A stretch of 64,000 nucleotides of DNA from contig JAUXMV010000023.1 in assembly GCA_030683155.1 (NCBI GenBank), positions 41,994 through 105,993 on the forward strand, in the 5' to 3' direction. The stretch comes from Bacteroidales bacterium (GTDB taxonomy: Bacteria; Bacteroidota; Bacteroidia; Bacteroidales; F082). This document shows, one piece after another, positions 20,560 through 28,647 of the stretch. Made by a program: the position numbers and the translations under genes. The notes beneath the pieces were generated by a model. That model ran no database searches. It was not told where the DNA came from and saw only the letters and a list, made by a program, of their open reading frames with translations. Position 1 is the stretch's first letter. Each line of letters begins with the position of its first letter.

Positions 20560-21816
20560 TTGTATATGAAATTCATTATAAACAACATAAAAGAACTTGT
20601 CGGGGTAGAATCCGAGCCAAAGTTACTCATCAGGGGTAAAGAGATGTCAAATCTTGAAATTATTCGCGATGCTTTTGTGGTAATAATTGATGGTATAATA
20701 ACTGACTTTGGCTCAGCCGATTCAGAGGAATATAAATCTTATTTCACCAGCAATAATTTTGAAATAATCGATGCTGAGGGCGGACATGTTTTTCCTTCCT
20801 TCTGCGATTCACACACACATTTGGTTTATCCTGCTTCCCGCGAAATTGAGTATATCGATAAGATAAAAGGGCTTTCGTATGAAGAAATTGCCAAAAGAGG
20901 TGGGGGAATCCTGAATTCTGCACAAAAGATGCAGCATGCCTCTGAGGAAGATCTGTATGAAAGTGCATGGTATCGCCTTGAAGAAATTGCGAATTTTGGA
21001 ACGGGCGCTGTGGAAATTAAAAGTGGCTATGGTCTTAGCACCGAGTCGGAGCTGAAAATGCTTCGCGTTATCAGAAAACTGAAAGAAAAATCTGGTTTAA
21101 GCATAAAATCAACCTTTCTTGGAGCTCACGCTGTACCTTTGGAATATCGTGACAGGCAAACCGAATATGTCGATCTGATTATAAATGAAATGATTCCAAT
21201 GGTCGCCTCTGAAGAACTGGCTGATTTCATTGATGTATTTTGTGATAAAGGCTTTTTTACCGTCGAGGATACCGATCGTATTCTTAATGCCGGAATGAAA
21301 TATGGGCTGCGGCCAAAAATACATGCAAACGAACTGGCGCGTTCAGGCGGAATACAGGTGGGCGTAAAATATAACGCTTTGTCAGTCGACCATCTTGAAT
21401 ACACTGAAGAGGAGGAAATTGAAGCCTTGCTCAATTCTGATACAATGCCGACAATTTTGCCCGGTGCTGCCTTTTTTCTGAATATGCCTTATTCTCCAGC
21501 CAGAAAAATGATTGATGCTGGATTGCCGGTTGCAATGGCAAGTGATTTCAATCCAGGCTCTTCGCCTTCCGGAAATATGCAGCTTATTCTTTCAATGGCC
21601 AGCATTTTATATCGTATGACACCTGAAGAAGGTATCAATGCAACCACATTGAACGGCGCCTATGCTATGGATTTAAGCCATGAACTGGGAAGTATCGCAA
21701 AGGGGAAAATAGCAAATCTGTTTATCACAAAGCCGATACCCAATATAGCCTATATGCCTTATTATTATGGAACTAACAAAATATCTAAAACCATTCTCAA
21801 CGGTATCTTGCGTTAG
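20560..21816 (+). CDS. hutI: Imidazolonepropionase
   Basis: HVFPSFCDSHTHLVYPASRE, GTGAVEIKSGYGLSTESELKMLRVI, KIHANELARSGG, ASDFNPGSSPSGNM. Confidence 0.97.
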   Translation: MYMKFIINNIKELVGVESEPKLLIRGKEMSNLEIIRDAFVVIIDGIITDFGSADSEEYKSYFTSNNFEIIDAEGGHVFPSFCDSHTHLVYPASREIEYIDKIKGLSYEEIAKRGGGILNSAQKMQHASEEDLYESAWYRLEEIANFGTGAVEIKSGYGLSTESELKMLRVIRKLKEKSGLSIKSTFLGAHAVPLEYRDRQTEYVDLIINEMIPMVASEELADFIDVFCDKGFFTVEDTDRILNAGMKYGLRPKIHANELARSGGIQVGVKYNALSVDHLEYTEEEEIEALLNSDTMPTILPGAAFFLNMPYSPARKMIDAGLPVAMASDFNPGSSPSGNMQLILSMASILYRMTPEEGINATTLNGAYAMDLSHELGSIAKGKIANLFITKPIPNIAYMPYYYGTNKISKTILNGILR

Positions 21817-21852
21817 TCATCTGAAAATTTTTAAACCAAATAGAAATCCTGC

Positions 21853-23547
21853 ATGAAAAAATTAATTGAATGTGTGCCCAATTTCAGCGAAGGGCGAGAT
21901 ATGGGAATTATAAAACAAATTACAGATCAGATTGAAAGTGTAGAAGGCGTTCGTTTGCTCGATGTTGACCCGGGTGCAGCCACCAACCGTACAGTAGTTA
22001 CAATGGTTGGAACACCTGATGAGGTTATTGAAGCTGCGTTTCGTGCAGTTAAAAAGGCGTCGGAAATAATTGATATGCGCAAGCACAAGGGAGAGCACCC
22101 ACGCATGGGCGCAACTGATGTCTGTCCGTTGATTCCTGTCTCAAACATAAGCATGGAAGAAACTGTTGAATATGCCCGGAAACTTGCAGAACGTATTGGA
22201 AACGAGCTTGGTATTTCTGTTTATTGTTATGAAAATGCAGCGTATGTGCCTGAAAGAAAGAATCTTGCCAACTGTCGCTCCGGAGAATATGAGGGCTTGG
22301 CCCAAAAGCTTTCTGATCCGGCATGGAAACCCGATTTTGGCCCTGCTGACTTTAATGAAAAGTCAGGGGCAACTGCTGTTGGCGCACGTGATTTTCTTGT
22401 TGCGTTTAATGTAAACCTCAATACAACAAGTACCAGAAGGGCTAATTCCATTGCTTTTGATGTGCGCGAAAAAGGAAGAGTTCTTCGTGAAGGGAATTCT
22501 GTTTCCGGCAAAATTGTAAAAGATGAAAAAGGAAATCAGGTTTTTGTGCCTGGCACATTAAAATCAGTCAAGGCTATCGGCTGGTTTATCGAAGAGTATG
22601 GTATTGCTCAAATTTCGATGAACCTGACCAATATTGGGATAACGCCTGTGCATATTGCTTTTGATGAGGTTTGCCGAAAGGCAGATGCGCGCGGCATTCG
22701 TGTTACGGGTTCCGAACTTGTTGGTTTAATTCCACTCAAAGCGATGACTGATGCTGGCAAGTATTTTCTTGCAAAACAACAGCGTTCATTGGGCGTTGAT
22801 GAACATGAGCTGATAAAAATTGCAATAAAATCGATGGGTCTGGATGAATTAAAACCTTTTAACCCCGAAGAAAAAATCATCGAATATGTGCTTGCCAAAG
22901 AAGCACCAACACAAAAACTGGTCAATCTTACTGCAAAAGGATTTGCCAATCTGACTGCATCGGAATCGCCAGCTCCTGGAGGTGGCTCTGTGGCGGCTTA
23001 TCTGGGTGTGCTGGGGGCTTCGCTGGCGACAATGGTAGCCAACCTGTCATCGCACAAGCGCGGCTGGGACGATCGTTGGGAGGAGTTTTCAGGATGGGCT
23101 GAGAAAGGCCAGAAATTGAAAGATGAGTTATTGTACCTTGTTGACGAAGATACCAATGCATTTAATAAAATTATGGATGCATTCAGTCTTCCAAAATCAA
23201 CACAGGAAGAAAAGAAAACACGCCAACAGTCTATCGAGCTCGCCTCAAAATACGCAATTGAAGTTCCCATGCGCGTGATGAAGGTTTCTTTGGAATCAAT
23301 GGAACTTATTGAAGAAATGGCTAGAAATGGAAACCCAAACTCAGTTTCTGATGCGGGCGTAGGAGCACTTTGTGCTCGTTCAGCTGTGATGGGAGCTTTT
23401 CTAAATGTAAAAATTAATGTTACAGGAATTGAGGATCAGCAATTTGCTCAAAATATGTTAAGTGAAGGCGATGCAATTCAGCAAAAGGCAATGAACCTTG
23501 AATCGCAGATACTTGAAGTTGTAAATCAGGTAATCAGTAAACTTTAG
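21853..23547 (+). CDS. ftcD: Glutamate formimidoyltransferase / formimidoyltetrahydrofolate cyclodeaminase fusion
   Basis: IECVPNFSEGRDMGII, HPRMGATDVCPLIP, ESPAPGGGSVAAYLGVLGASLATMVANLS, SDAGVGALCARSAV. Confidence 0.96.
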   Translation: MKKLIECVPNFSEGRDMGIIKQITDQIESVEGVRLLDVDPGAATNRTVVTMVGTPDEVIEAAFRAVKKASEIIDMRKHKGEHPRMGATDVCPLIPVSNISMEETVEYARKLAERIGNELGISVYCYENAAYVPERKNLANCRSGEYEGLAQKLSDPAWKPDFGPADFNEKSGATAVGARDFLVAFNVNLNTTSTRRANSIAFDVREKGRVLREGNSVSGKIVKDEKGNQVFVPGTLKSVKAIGWFIEEYGIAQISMNLTNIGITPVHIAFDEVCRKADARGIRVTGSELVGLIPLKAMTDAGKYFLAKQQRSLGVDEHELIKIAIKSMGLDELKPFNPEEKIIEYVLAKEAPTQKLVNLTAKGFANLTASESPAPGGGSVAAYLGVLGASLATMVANLSSHKRGWDDRWEEFSGWAEKGQKLKDELLYLVDEDTNAFNKIMDAFSLPKSTQEEKKTRQQSIELASKYAIEVPMRVMKVSLESMELIEEMARNGNPNSVSDAGVGALCARSAVMGAFLNVKINVTGIEDQQFAQNMLSEGDAIQQKAMNLESQILEVVNQVISKL

Positions 23548-23564
23548 CGTTTACAAAAATTGAT

Positions 23565-24203
23565 ATGGCAGATTCTTTGACCCTGTGGCTTTTGTATTTT
23601 ACTTCCTTCATAACACTCATGAATCCGTTGGGTGTCATGCCGGTTTTTATGTCAATGACTTCGGATCTTGAAAGATCACAAAGAAAAAAGACCGCGTATA
23701 AAGCCCTTGTTACTGCATTTTTTACACTTATTGTTTTTGCCTTTGGCGGACAAATGTTGTTTTCGTTTTTTGGAATTTCAGTTGCCGGACTTAAAGTCGT
23801 TGGTGGTGTGCTGTTTTTTTTCATGGGATATGATATGCTCAATGCACGATTAAGCCGGCTTAAGTTAACTTCAAAAGATGTTGGCCCTTATGTTGACGAC
23901 ATTTCAATTACCCCTCTTGGGATTCCAATGATAGCCGGACCGGGTTCAATCACAAATGCAATTATCTTGATGGATCAAAGCAATGGCACACTTGAAAAGG
24001 CCATCCTTGTCAGCTCAATTCTGGCTGTTTGTCTGATTGTATTAATAATACTTTTAAGCGGCAGTAAGATCATGAAATTCCTTGGAGAAACAGGGAATAA
24101 GGTGCTCATGAAACTTATGGGACTTATCGTAATGGTGATTGCTGTTGAATTCTTTTTCACAGGAATAACCCCATATATCAGAGCGATTTTAAATATTGAA
24201 TAA
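23565..24203 (+). CDS. MarC-family integral membrane protein
   Basis: LMNPLGVMPVFMSMTSD, DDISITPLGIPMIAGPGSITNAIIL. Confidence 0.94.
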   Translation: MADSLTLWLLYFTSFITLMNPLGVMPVFMSMTSDLERSQRKKTAYKALVTAFFTLIVFAFGGQMLFSFFGISVAGLKVVGGVLFFFMGYDMLNARLSRLKLTSKDVGPYVDDISITPLGIPMIAGPGSITNAIILMDQSNGTLEKAILVSSILAVCLIVLIILLSGSKIMKFLGETGNKVLMKLMGLIVMVIAVEFFFTGITPYIRAILNIE

Positions 24204-24279
24204 AAAAACACAAAATTATTAGGTAAGTTGACGGAAAGTTTATATTTTTGCCGTCCGAAAATTTGAAAGAATACATAGC

Positions 24280-24468
24280 ATGGCTAAGAAAACAAAAGAA
24301 GCACGACATCAGATTATTCTCGAATGTACTGAGCACAAAACCAGTGGTATGCCCGGAACATCAAGGTACATTTCTACCAAAAACAAGAAGAATACGCCTG
24401 AGCGAATGGAGTTGAAAAAGTACAACCCCATCTTAAAGAAAATGACAGTTCACAAAGAAATTAAATAA
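24280..24468 (+). CDS. rpmG: 50S ribosomal protein L33
   Basis: [53 protein letters not shown]. Confidence 0.96.
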   Translation: MAKKTKEARHQIILECTEHKTSGMPGTSRYISTKNKKNTPERMELKKYNPILKKMTVHKEIK

Positions 24469-24476
24469 GCAGAGTC

Positions 24477-24629
24477 ATGGCAAAGAAAGTAGTAGCAACG
24501 CTGCAAGCGGCGGGAAAACAATATGCGAAGGTTATCAGAATGAAGAGATCTGAGAAATCAGGTGCTTACACATTCACTGAAACGATCGTTCCGAACGACA
24601 AAGTTCAGGAATTTCTCGCAAAACGCTAA
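24477..24629 (+). CDS. DUF4295 family small protein (not in the ORF track)
   Basis: ATG 24477 to TAA 24629: MAKKVVATLQAAGKQYAKVIRMKRSEKSGAYTFTETIVPNDKVQEFLAKR, 50 aa, directly after L33. Confidence 0.92.
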   Translation: MAKKVVATLQAAGKQYAKVIRMKRSEKSGAYTFTETIVPNDKVQEFLAKR

Positions 24630-24651
24630 AATGTAATTTACGTTATGGAGG

Positions 24652-24682
24652 TGAGCTTTTCCAATAATTTTGGGAAAGCTCA
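24652..24682 (+). terminator. Hairpin/terminator between DUF4295 gene and ftsY
   Basis: TGAGCTTTTCC-N9-GGGAAAGCTCA (11 bp with one GU) followed by TTTCTATTTCTATT. Confidence 0.65.
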
Positions 24683-24708
24683 TTTCTATTTCTATTAATT
24701 TGATTCAT

Positions 24709-25668
24709 ATGGGCATTTTTTCTTTTTTCAGTAAAGAAAAGAAACAGGACCTTGATAAGGGCCTTGAAAAGACAAGAGAGAATGTTTTTTCGAAATTATC
24801 GAAAGCCTTCATCGGTAAATCCAAAGTGGATGATGAAGTGCTTGACGAGTTGGAAGAGATTCTTGTTACTTCCGATGTTGGGGTCAGCACCACACTGAAA
24901 ATAATTGAAAGGATTGAAAGTCGTGTTTCTAAAGATAAGTATCTGGGAACAAGCGAGCTTAACCGTATCCTTAAGGAAGAAATAGCTGCTTTGCTGCAGG
25001 AAAATAATTCAGGTGACGGAGAGGATTTTGATATCAGGCCTGGAGTGAAACCATATGTTATTATGGTCGTTGGCGTAAATGGTGTAGGCAAAACAACCAC
25101 GATCGGCAAACTGGCATATAATTTTAAAAAGGCAGGAAAATCAGTAGTTTTGGGTGCTGCCGATACTTTTCGTGCTGCAGCAGTCGATCAAATTAAAATC
25201 TGGGGACAACGTGTCGATGTGCCGGTTATTTCTCAAGGAATGGGTGCTGACCCGGCTTCAGTTGCGTTTGATACCCTCAAGTCAGCCATCAGTCAGAATA
25301 CAGACATCGTAATCATTGACACGGCAGGCAGATTGCATAACAAGATCAATCTGATGAAGGAATTGACAAAGATTAAGTCGGTAATGCAGAAACTTCTACC
25401 TGATGCACCGCATGAAATATTACTCGTTTTAGATGGATCTACCGGTCAGAATGCAATCGAGCAGGCCAAACAGTTTACAGCCGCCACCGAAGTAAATGCA
25501 CTGGCTTTGACCAAACTCGACGGAACGGCTAAAGGAGGTGTAGTGATCGGTATTTCTGATCAATTTAAGATTCCGGTAAAATACATCGGAATTGGTGAAA
25601 AAATGACTGATTTACAAATTTTTAATCGAAAAGCATTTGTTGAAAGTCTTTTCGAACAATCCAAATAA
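24709..25668 (+). CDS. ftsY: Signal recognition particle receptor FtsY
   Basis: VVGVNGVGKTTTIGKLAYNFKKAGKSVVLGAADTFRAAAVDQ, IDTAGRLHNKINLMKEL, TKLDGTAKGGVVIGI; start at MGIFSFF since the track start lies inside a hairpin. Confidence 0.97.
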   Translation: MGIFSFFSKEKKQDLDKGLEKTRENVFSKLSKAFIGKSKVDDEVLDELEEILVTSDVGVSTTLKIIERIESRVSKDKYLGTSELNRILKEEIAALLQENNSGDGEDFDIRPGVKPYVIMVVGVNGVGKTTTIGKLAYNFKKAGKSVVLGAADTFRAAAVDQIKIWGQRVDVPVISQGMGADPASVAFDTLKSAISQNTDIVIIDTAGRLHNKINLMKELTKIKSVMQKLLPDAPHEILLVLDGSTGQNAIEQAKQFTAATEVNALALTKLDGTAKGGVVIGISDQFKIPVKYIGIGEKMTDLQIFNRKAFVESLFEQSK

Positions 25669-25679
25669 TTCCCTACAGT

Positions 25680-26981
25680 TTGAAAAAACAAACAATCAAC
25701 ATTGTTACATTGGGCTGTTCTAAGAATACTGTTGATTCTGAGCATCTTGCTGGTAAATTAGATCCTTCCTTGTTTTCCGTCATACACGATGACGAAGGCA
25801 CATCTGATATAGTTATTATAAATACATGCGGTTTTATTGGCGATGCAAAAGAGGAATCTGTTGATACAATTCTTATGTATGCCAAAGCAAGAAAAAGGAA
25901 TAAAATTAGTAAGTTGATCGTTATGGGTTGCCTATCGCAACGTTACAGAAAAGATCTGGAAAACGAAATTCACGAAGTAGATGCTTTTTATGGAGTGAAT
26001 GATCTTGATAGCATTGCAACCCTTTTAGGTCCTGATCCAAATTTACTTGGTGATTCTTATCATTACAAACGTCAGCTATCTGCCTCATCACATTATGCTT
26101 ATCTGAAGATTTCTGAAGGCTGTGACAGGAATTGCTCATTTTGTGCCATTCCATTAATCAGGGGAAAACATGTTTCCCAATCTCCGGAGAAGCTTTTGGA
26201 AGAAGCGGCTTATCTTGCTTCAAATGGTGTTAAAGAATTGATACTGATAGCTCAAGATTTAACTTACTATGGCATTGATTTAAATGGGAAAAGACAAATT
26301 ACCCAGCTTGTTCAATCTCTTACGGAAATTGACGGCATTGAATGGGTGAGATTACAGTATGCTTATCCACATGGATTTCCGGAGGATTTACCTGACCTCA
26401 TAAATAATAATCCGAAAGTTTGTAATTATATTGACCTGCCTTTGCAGCATATCAGTTCTCGTATCCTGAAATCAATGAAACGCAATGTTGACAAGGAGCA
26501 AACACTTAATCTTGTAAATTTAATCCGCGAAAAGGTTCCCGGAATTGCTTTCCGCACTACACTTATCGTTGGGTATCCCGGCGAAACAGAAGAAGAATTT
26601 CAGGAATTGCTTGATTTTGTTAAAAGTCAACGATTTGAGCGGCTTGGAGTATTTGCATATTCACCTGAAGAAGGTACTTCAGCCTATCTGATTGAAGATG
26701 ACGTACCTCAGAAAACAAAGGATTACAGGTTGGCTGCATTAATGGAAGTTCAGCAGGAGATTTCAAACGAAATTAACAGCAAGAGAGTCGGATCAGTTGA
26801 AAAAGTAATCGTTGACAGGATTGAGGATGAGTATTATGTTGGACGGACACAGTATGATTCTCCGGAAGTAGACAATGAAGTGCTGATATCCAGGTCGCAC
26901 GGTCAACTTGAAATTGGAACATTCTACAATATGTTGATTGAAAGTTCTGATTTTTTCGACCTTTATGCAAAGCCGGTTTAA
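25680..26981 (+). CDS. rimO: Ribosomal protein S12 methylthiotransferase RimO
   Basis: VTLGCSKNTVDSEHLAG, KISEGCDRNCSFCAIPLIRGKHVS, TTLIVGYPGETEEEF. Track start is TTG. Confidence 0.96.
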   Translation: MKKQTINIVTLGCSKNTVDSEHLAGKLDPSLFSVIHDDEGTSDIVIINTCGFIGDAKEESVDTILMYAKARKRNKISKLIVMGCLSQRYRKDLENEIHEVDAFYGVNDLDSIATLLGPDPNLLGDSYHYKRQLSASSHYAYLKISEGCDRNCSFCAIPLIRGKHVSQSPEKLLEEAAYLASNGVKELILIAQDLTYYGIDLNGKRQITQLVQSLTEIDGIEWVRLQYAYPHGFPEDLPDLINNNPKVCNYIDLPLQHISSRILKSMKRNVDKEQTLNLVNLIREKVPGIAFRTTLIVGYPGETEEEFQELLDFVKSQRFERLGVFAYSPEEGTSAYLIEDDVPQKTKDYRLAALMEVQQEISNEINSKRVGSVEKVIVDRIEDEYYVGRTQYDSPEVDNEVLISRSHGQLEIGTFYNMLIESSDFFDLYAKPV

Positions 26982-27095
26982 TCAGCTTTCTTAATTCCAT
27001 TACCGAAAGGTAAAGCTTTTTTATATCTGATTTTTAACAATTTTAAATGGATATTTTTTTAAAAAAAGTACTTTTTTGTTCTTGAATTTGTTGCA

Positions 27096-27110
27096 TGGCA
27101 TAGTTATTGG
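27096..27110 (+). promoter_or_regulatory. Candidate sigma-54-type -24/-12 promoter (TGGCATAGTTATTGG)
   Basis: TGGCA-N6-TTGG with GG-N10-G(G) spacing; one mismatch at the -12 GC dinucleotide. Confidence 0.35.
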
Positions 27111-27181
27111 TTTTAAAAGGACAATTGAAAAATGTTCATTGCATCTTATAGATCATTTTTTAATAAATGAATTTTGGTTAT

Positions 27182-27215
27182 TGAAATAGGCTTGTTGGAA
27201 GACAGGCCTATTTCA
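27182..27215 (+). terminator. Strong hairpin GAAATAGGCTTGT-TGGAAG-ACAGGCCTATTTC, candidate sRNA terminator
   Basis: 13-14 bp stem (one GU) with 6-nt loop; modest U-rich tail TTTATACCTT. Confidence 0.55.
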
Positions 27216-27273
27216 TTTATACCTTATGGTATTTCTTATCTTTGTCCAGATTCTACAACCTAATGTTAGTTTA

Positions 27274-28017
27274 ATGAAAAAAATAATTCTGCTTTTGGCA
27301 TGTGTATTTGCAAGTGTATTCCTGATGGCTCAAACGATGCTTCATGCAAACACCAAAGATCTTCCAGACGGTATTCACCGTTTAAATGTCAATTCACATG
27401 AGGCTACTGGACTAGTTATTAATTCTTTACAAGAAGGCGTATGGGTCACATACTTTCCTTCAGATCAGCTTCATCTTCTACAGCAATTCGTAAATGGAAA
27501 GCTAAATGGATTAAGTATTGAGATGAACGAGAATGGTTTTATTGAACTACAGGCAACCTATTTTGATGATTATTTACAAGGAAAGTTACTCAGGTTTAAA
27601 GTTGGAGGCAAAATTACTTTGGAGGAAAATTACCACAAAGGGGTTTTAAACGGTTTGCGAAAAGTATATTATGAGCGAGGACAGTTAAAGGAAGAGTCTG
27701 CATTTGTCGATGGAATACGAAATGGGACAACAATCTGGTACAGTGAAACTGGTAAAAGAATAGCAGTTTACAATTATGCCAATGGTTTATTTGATGGCAT
27801 TCAGCTAACTTATTTTACTGATGGTTCTATTAAAACAGAGCAATCTTTTGTAGCAAACCAGTTGCAAGGAGCTAATTTTGAATATTTTAACAATGGCAGC
27901 ATAAGGGTTGAAGGAAAATTCACAGATGGAAGAAAAGATGGAATTTGGAAAACATATAACCAAAATGGCGAACTTATTCAAAGCCAGCTTTTTGAAGCAG
28001 GGGAGGAGATCAAATAG
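27274..28017 (+). CDS. Secreted YwqK/MORN-like repeat protein (second copy)
   Basis: Signal peptide MKKIILLLACVFASVFLMAQ at ATG 27274; repeats such as DGIRNGTTIWYSETGKRIAVYNYANGLFDGIQLTYFTDGSIKTEQSF; TATCTTTG -7 at 27237-27244 supports the internal start. Confidence 0.82.
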   Translation: MKKIILLLACVFASVFLMAQTMLHANTKDLPDGIHRLNVNSHEATGLVINSLQEGVWVTYFPSDQLHLLQQFVNGKLNGLSIEMNENGFIELQATYFDDYLQGKLLRFKVGGKITLEENYHKGVLNGLRKVYYERGQLKEESAFVDGIRNGTTIWYSETGKRIAVYNYANGLFDGIQLTYFTDGSIKTEQSFVANQLQGANFEYFNNGSIRVEGKFTDGRKDGIWKTYNQNGELIQSQLFEAGEEIK

Positions 28018-28102
28018 TTTTTCGAAAAGTTTTTTCGATCTTGTTTTTTGTCAAAAATGATTTGGCTGATCTTGAAAATCAAAGAATAAATCCTGAATAT
28101 TT

Positions 28103-28576
28103 ATGAAATTAAAGAATCCTTACATCAAGTTGGATGGTTACAATTGTTTTGGTTGTGCGCCACACAATCCGCTTGGTTTGAAACTGAAATTTGAACTCAA
28201 AGATGAGCGAATAATTTCATATTGGACTCCTGATGCTGATTATCAGGGTTTTTATCAAATAATTCACGGAGGAATTATTGCAACGCTGGTTGATGAAATT
28301 GCTGGTTGGGTTGTTCAGGTTTTATGCAAAACAGCAGGAGTTACGAGCGAAATGCAAGTGAAATACCTCAAACCGGTGTACACAAATAAGGGGCCGCTCA
28401 GACTTGAGGCACACCTTCATGCAATAAAAGGCAGGTTCGCTGAGATAGAAGTGAATCTTTATGATGTTGATAATGAATTATGTACGAAGTCAATTGTAAC
28501 GTATTATCTTTTTTCTGAAGAACTGGCAAAAAACAAGTTTCACTATCCTGGCGGTGAAGCGTTTTATGAGGATTGA
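28103..28576 (+). CDS. PaaI-type hotdog-fold thioesterase
   Basis: NPLGLKLKFEL ... YQIIHGGIIATLVDEIAGWVV ... EMQVKYLKPVYTNKGPL. Confidence 0.85.
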   Translation: MKLKNPYIKLDGYNCFGCAPHNPLGLKLKFELKDERIISYWTPDADYQGFYQIIHGGIIATLVDEIAGWVVQVLCKTAGVTSEMQVKYLKPVYTNKGPLRLEAHLHAIKGRFAEIEVNLYDVDNELCTKSIVTYYLFSEELAKNKFHYPGGEAFYED

Positions 28577-28647
28577 CGCATAATTGAAGATAATTGTTTT
28601 GGGGTAAAAAACTAAAGGTTTAGATTAATCCGTTATAGCGAAAATAA

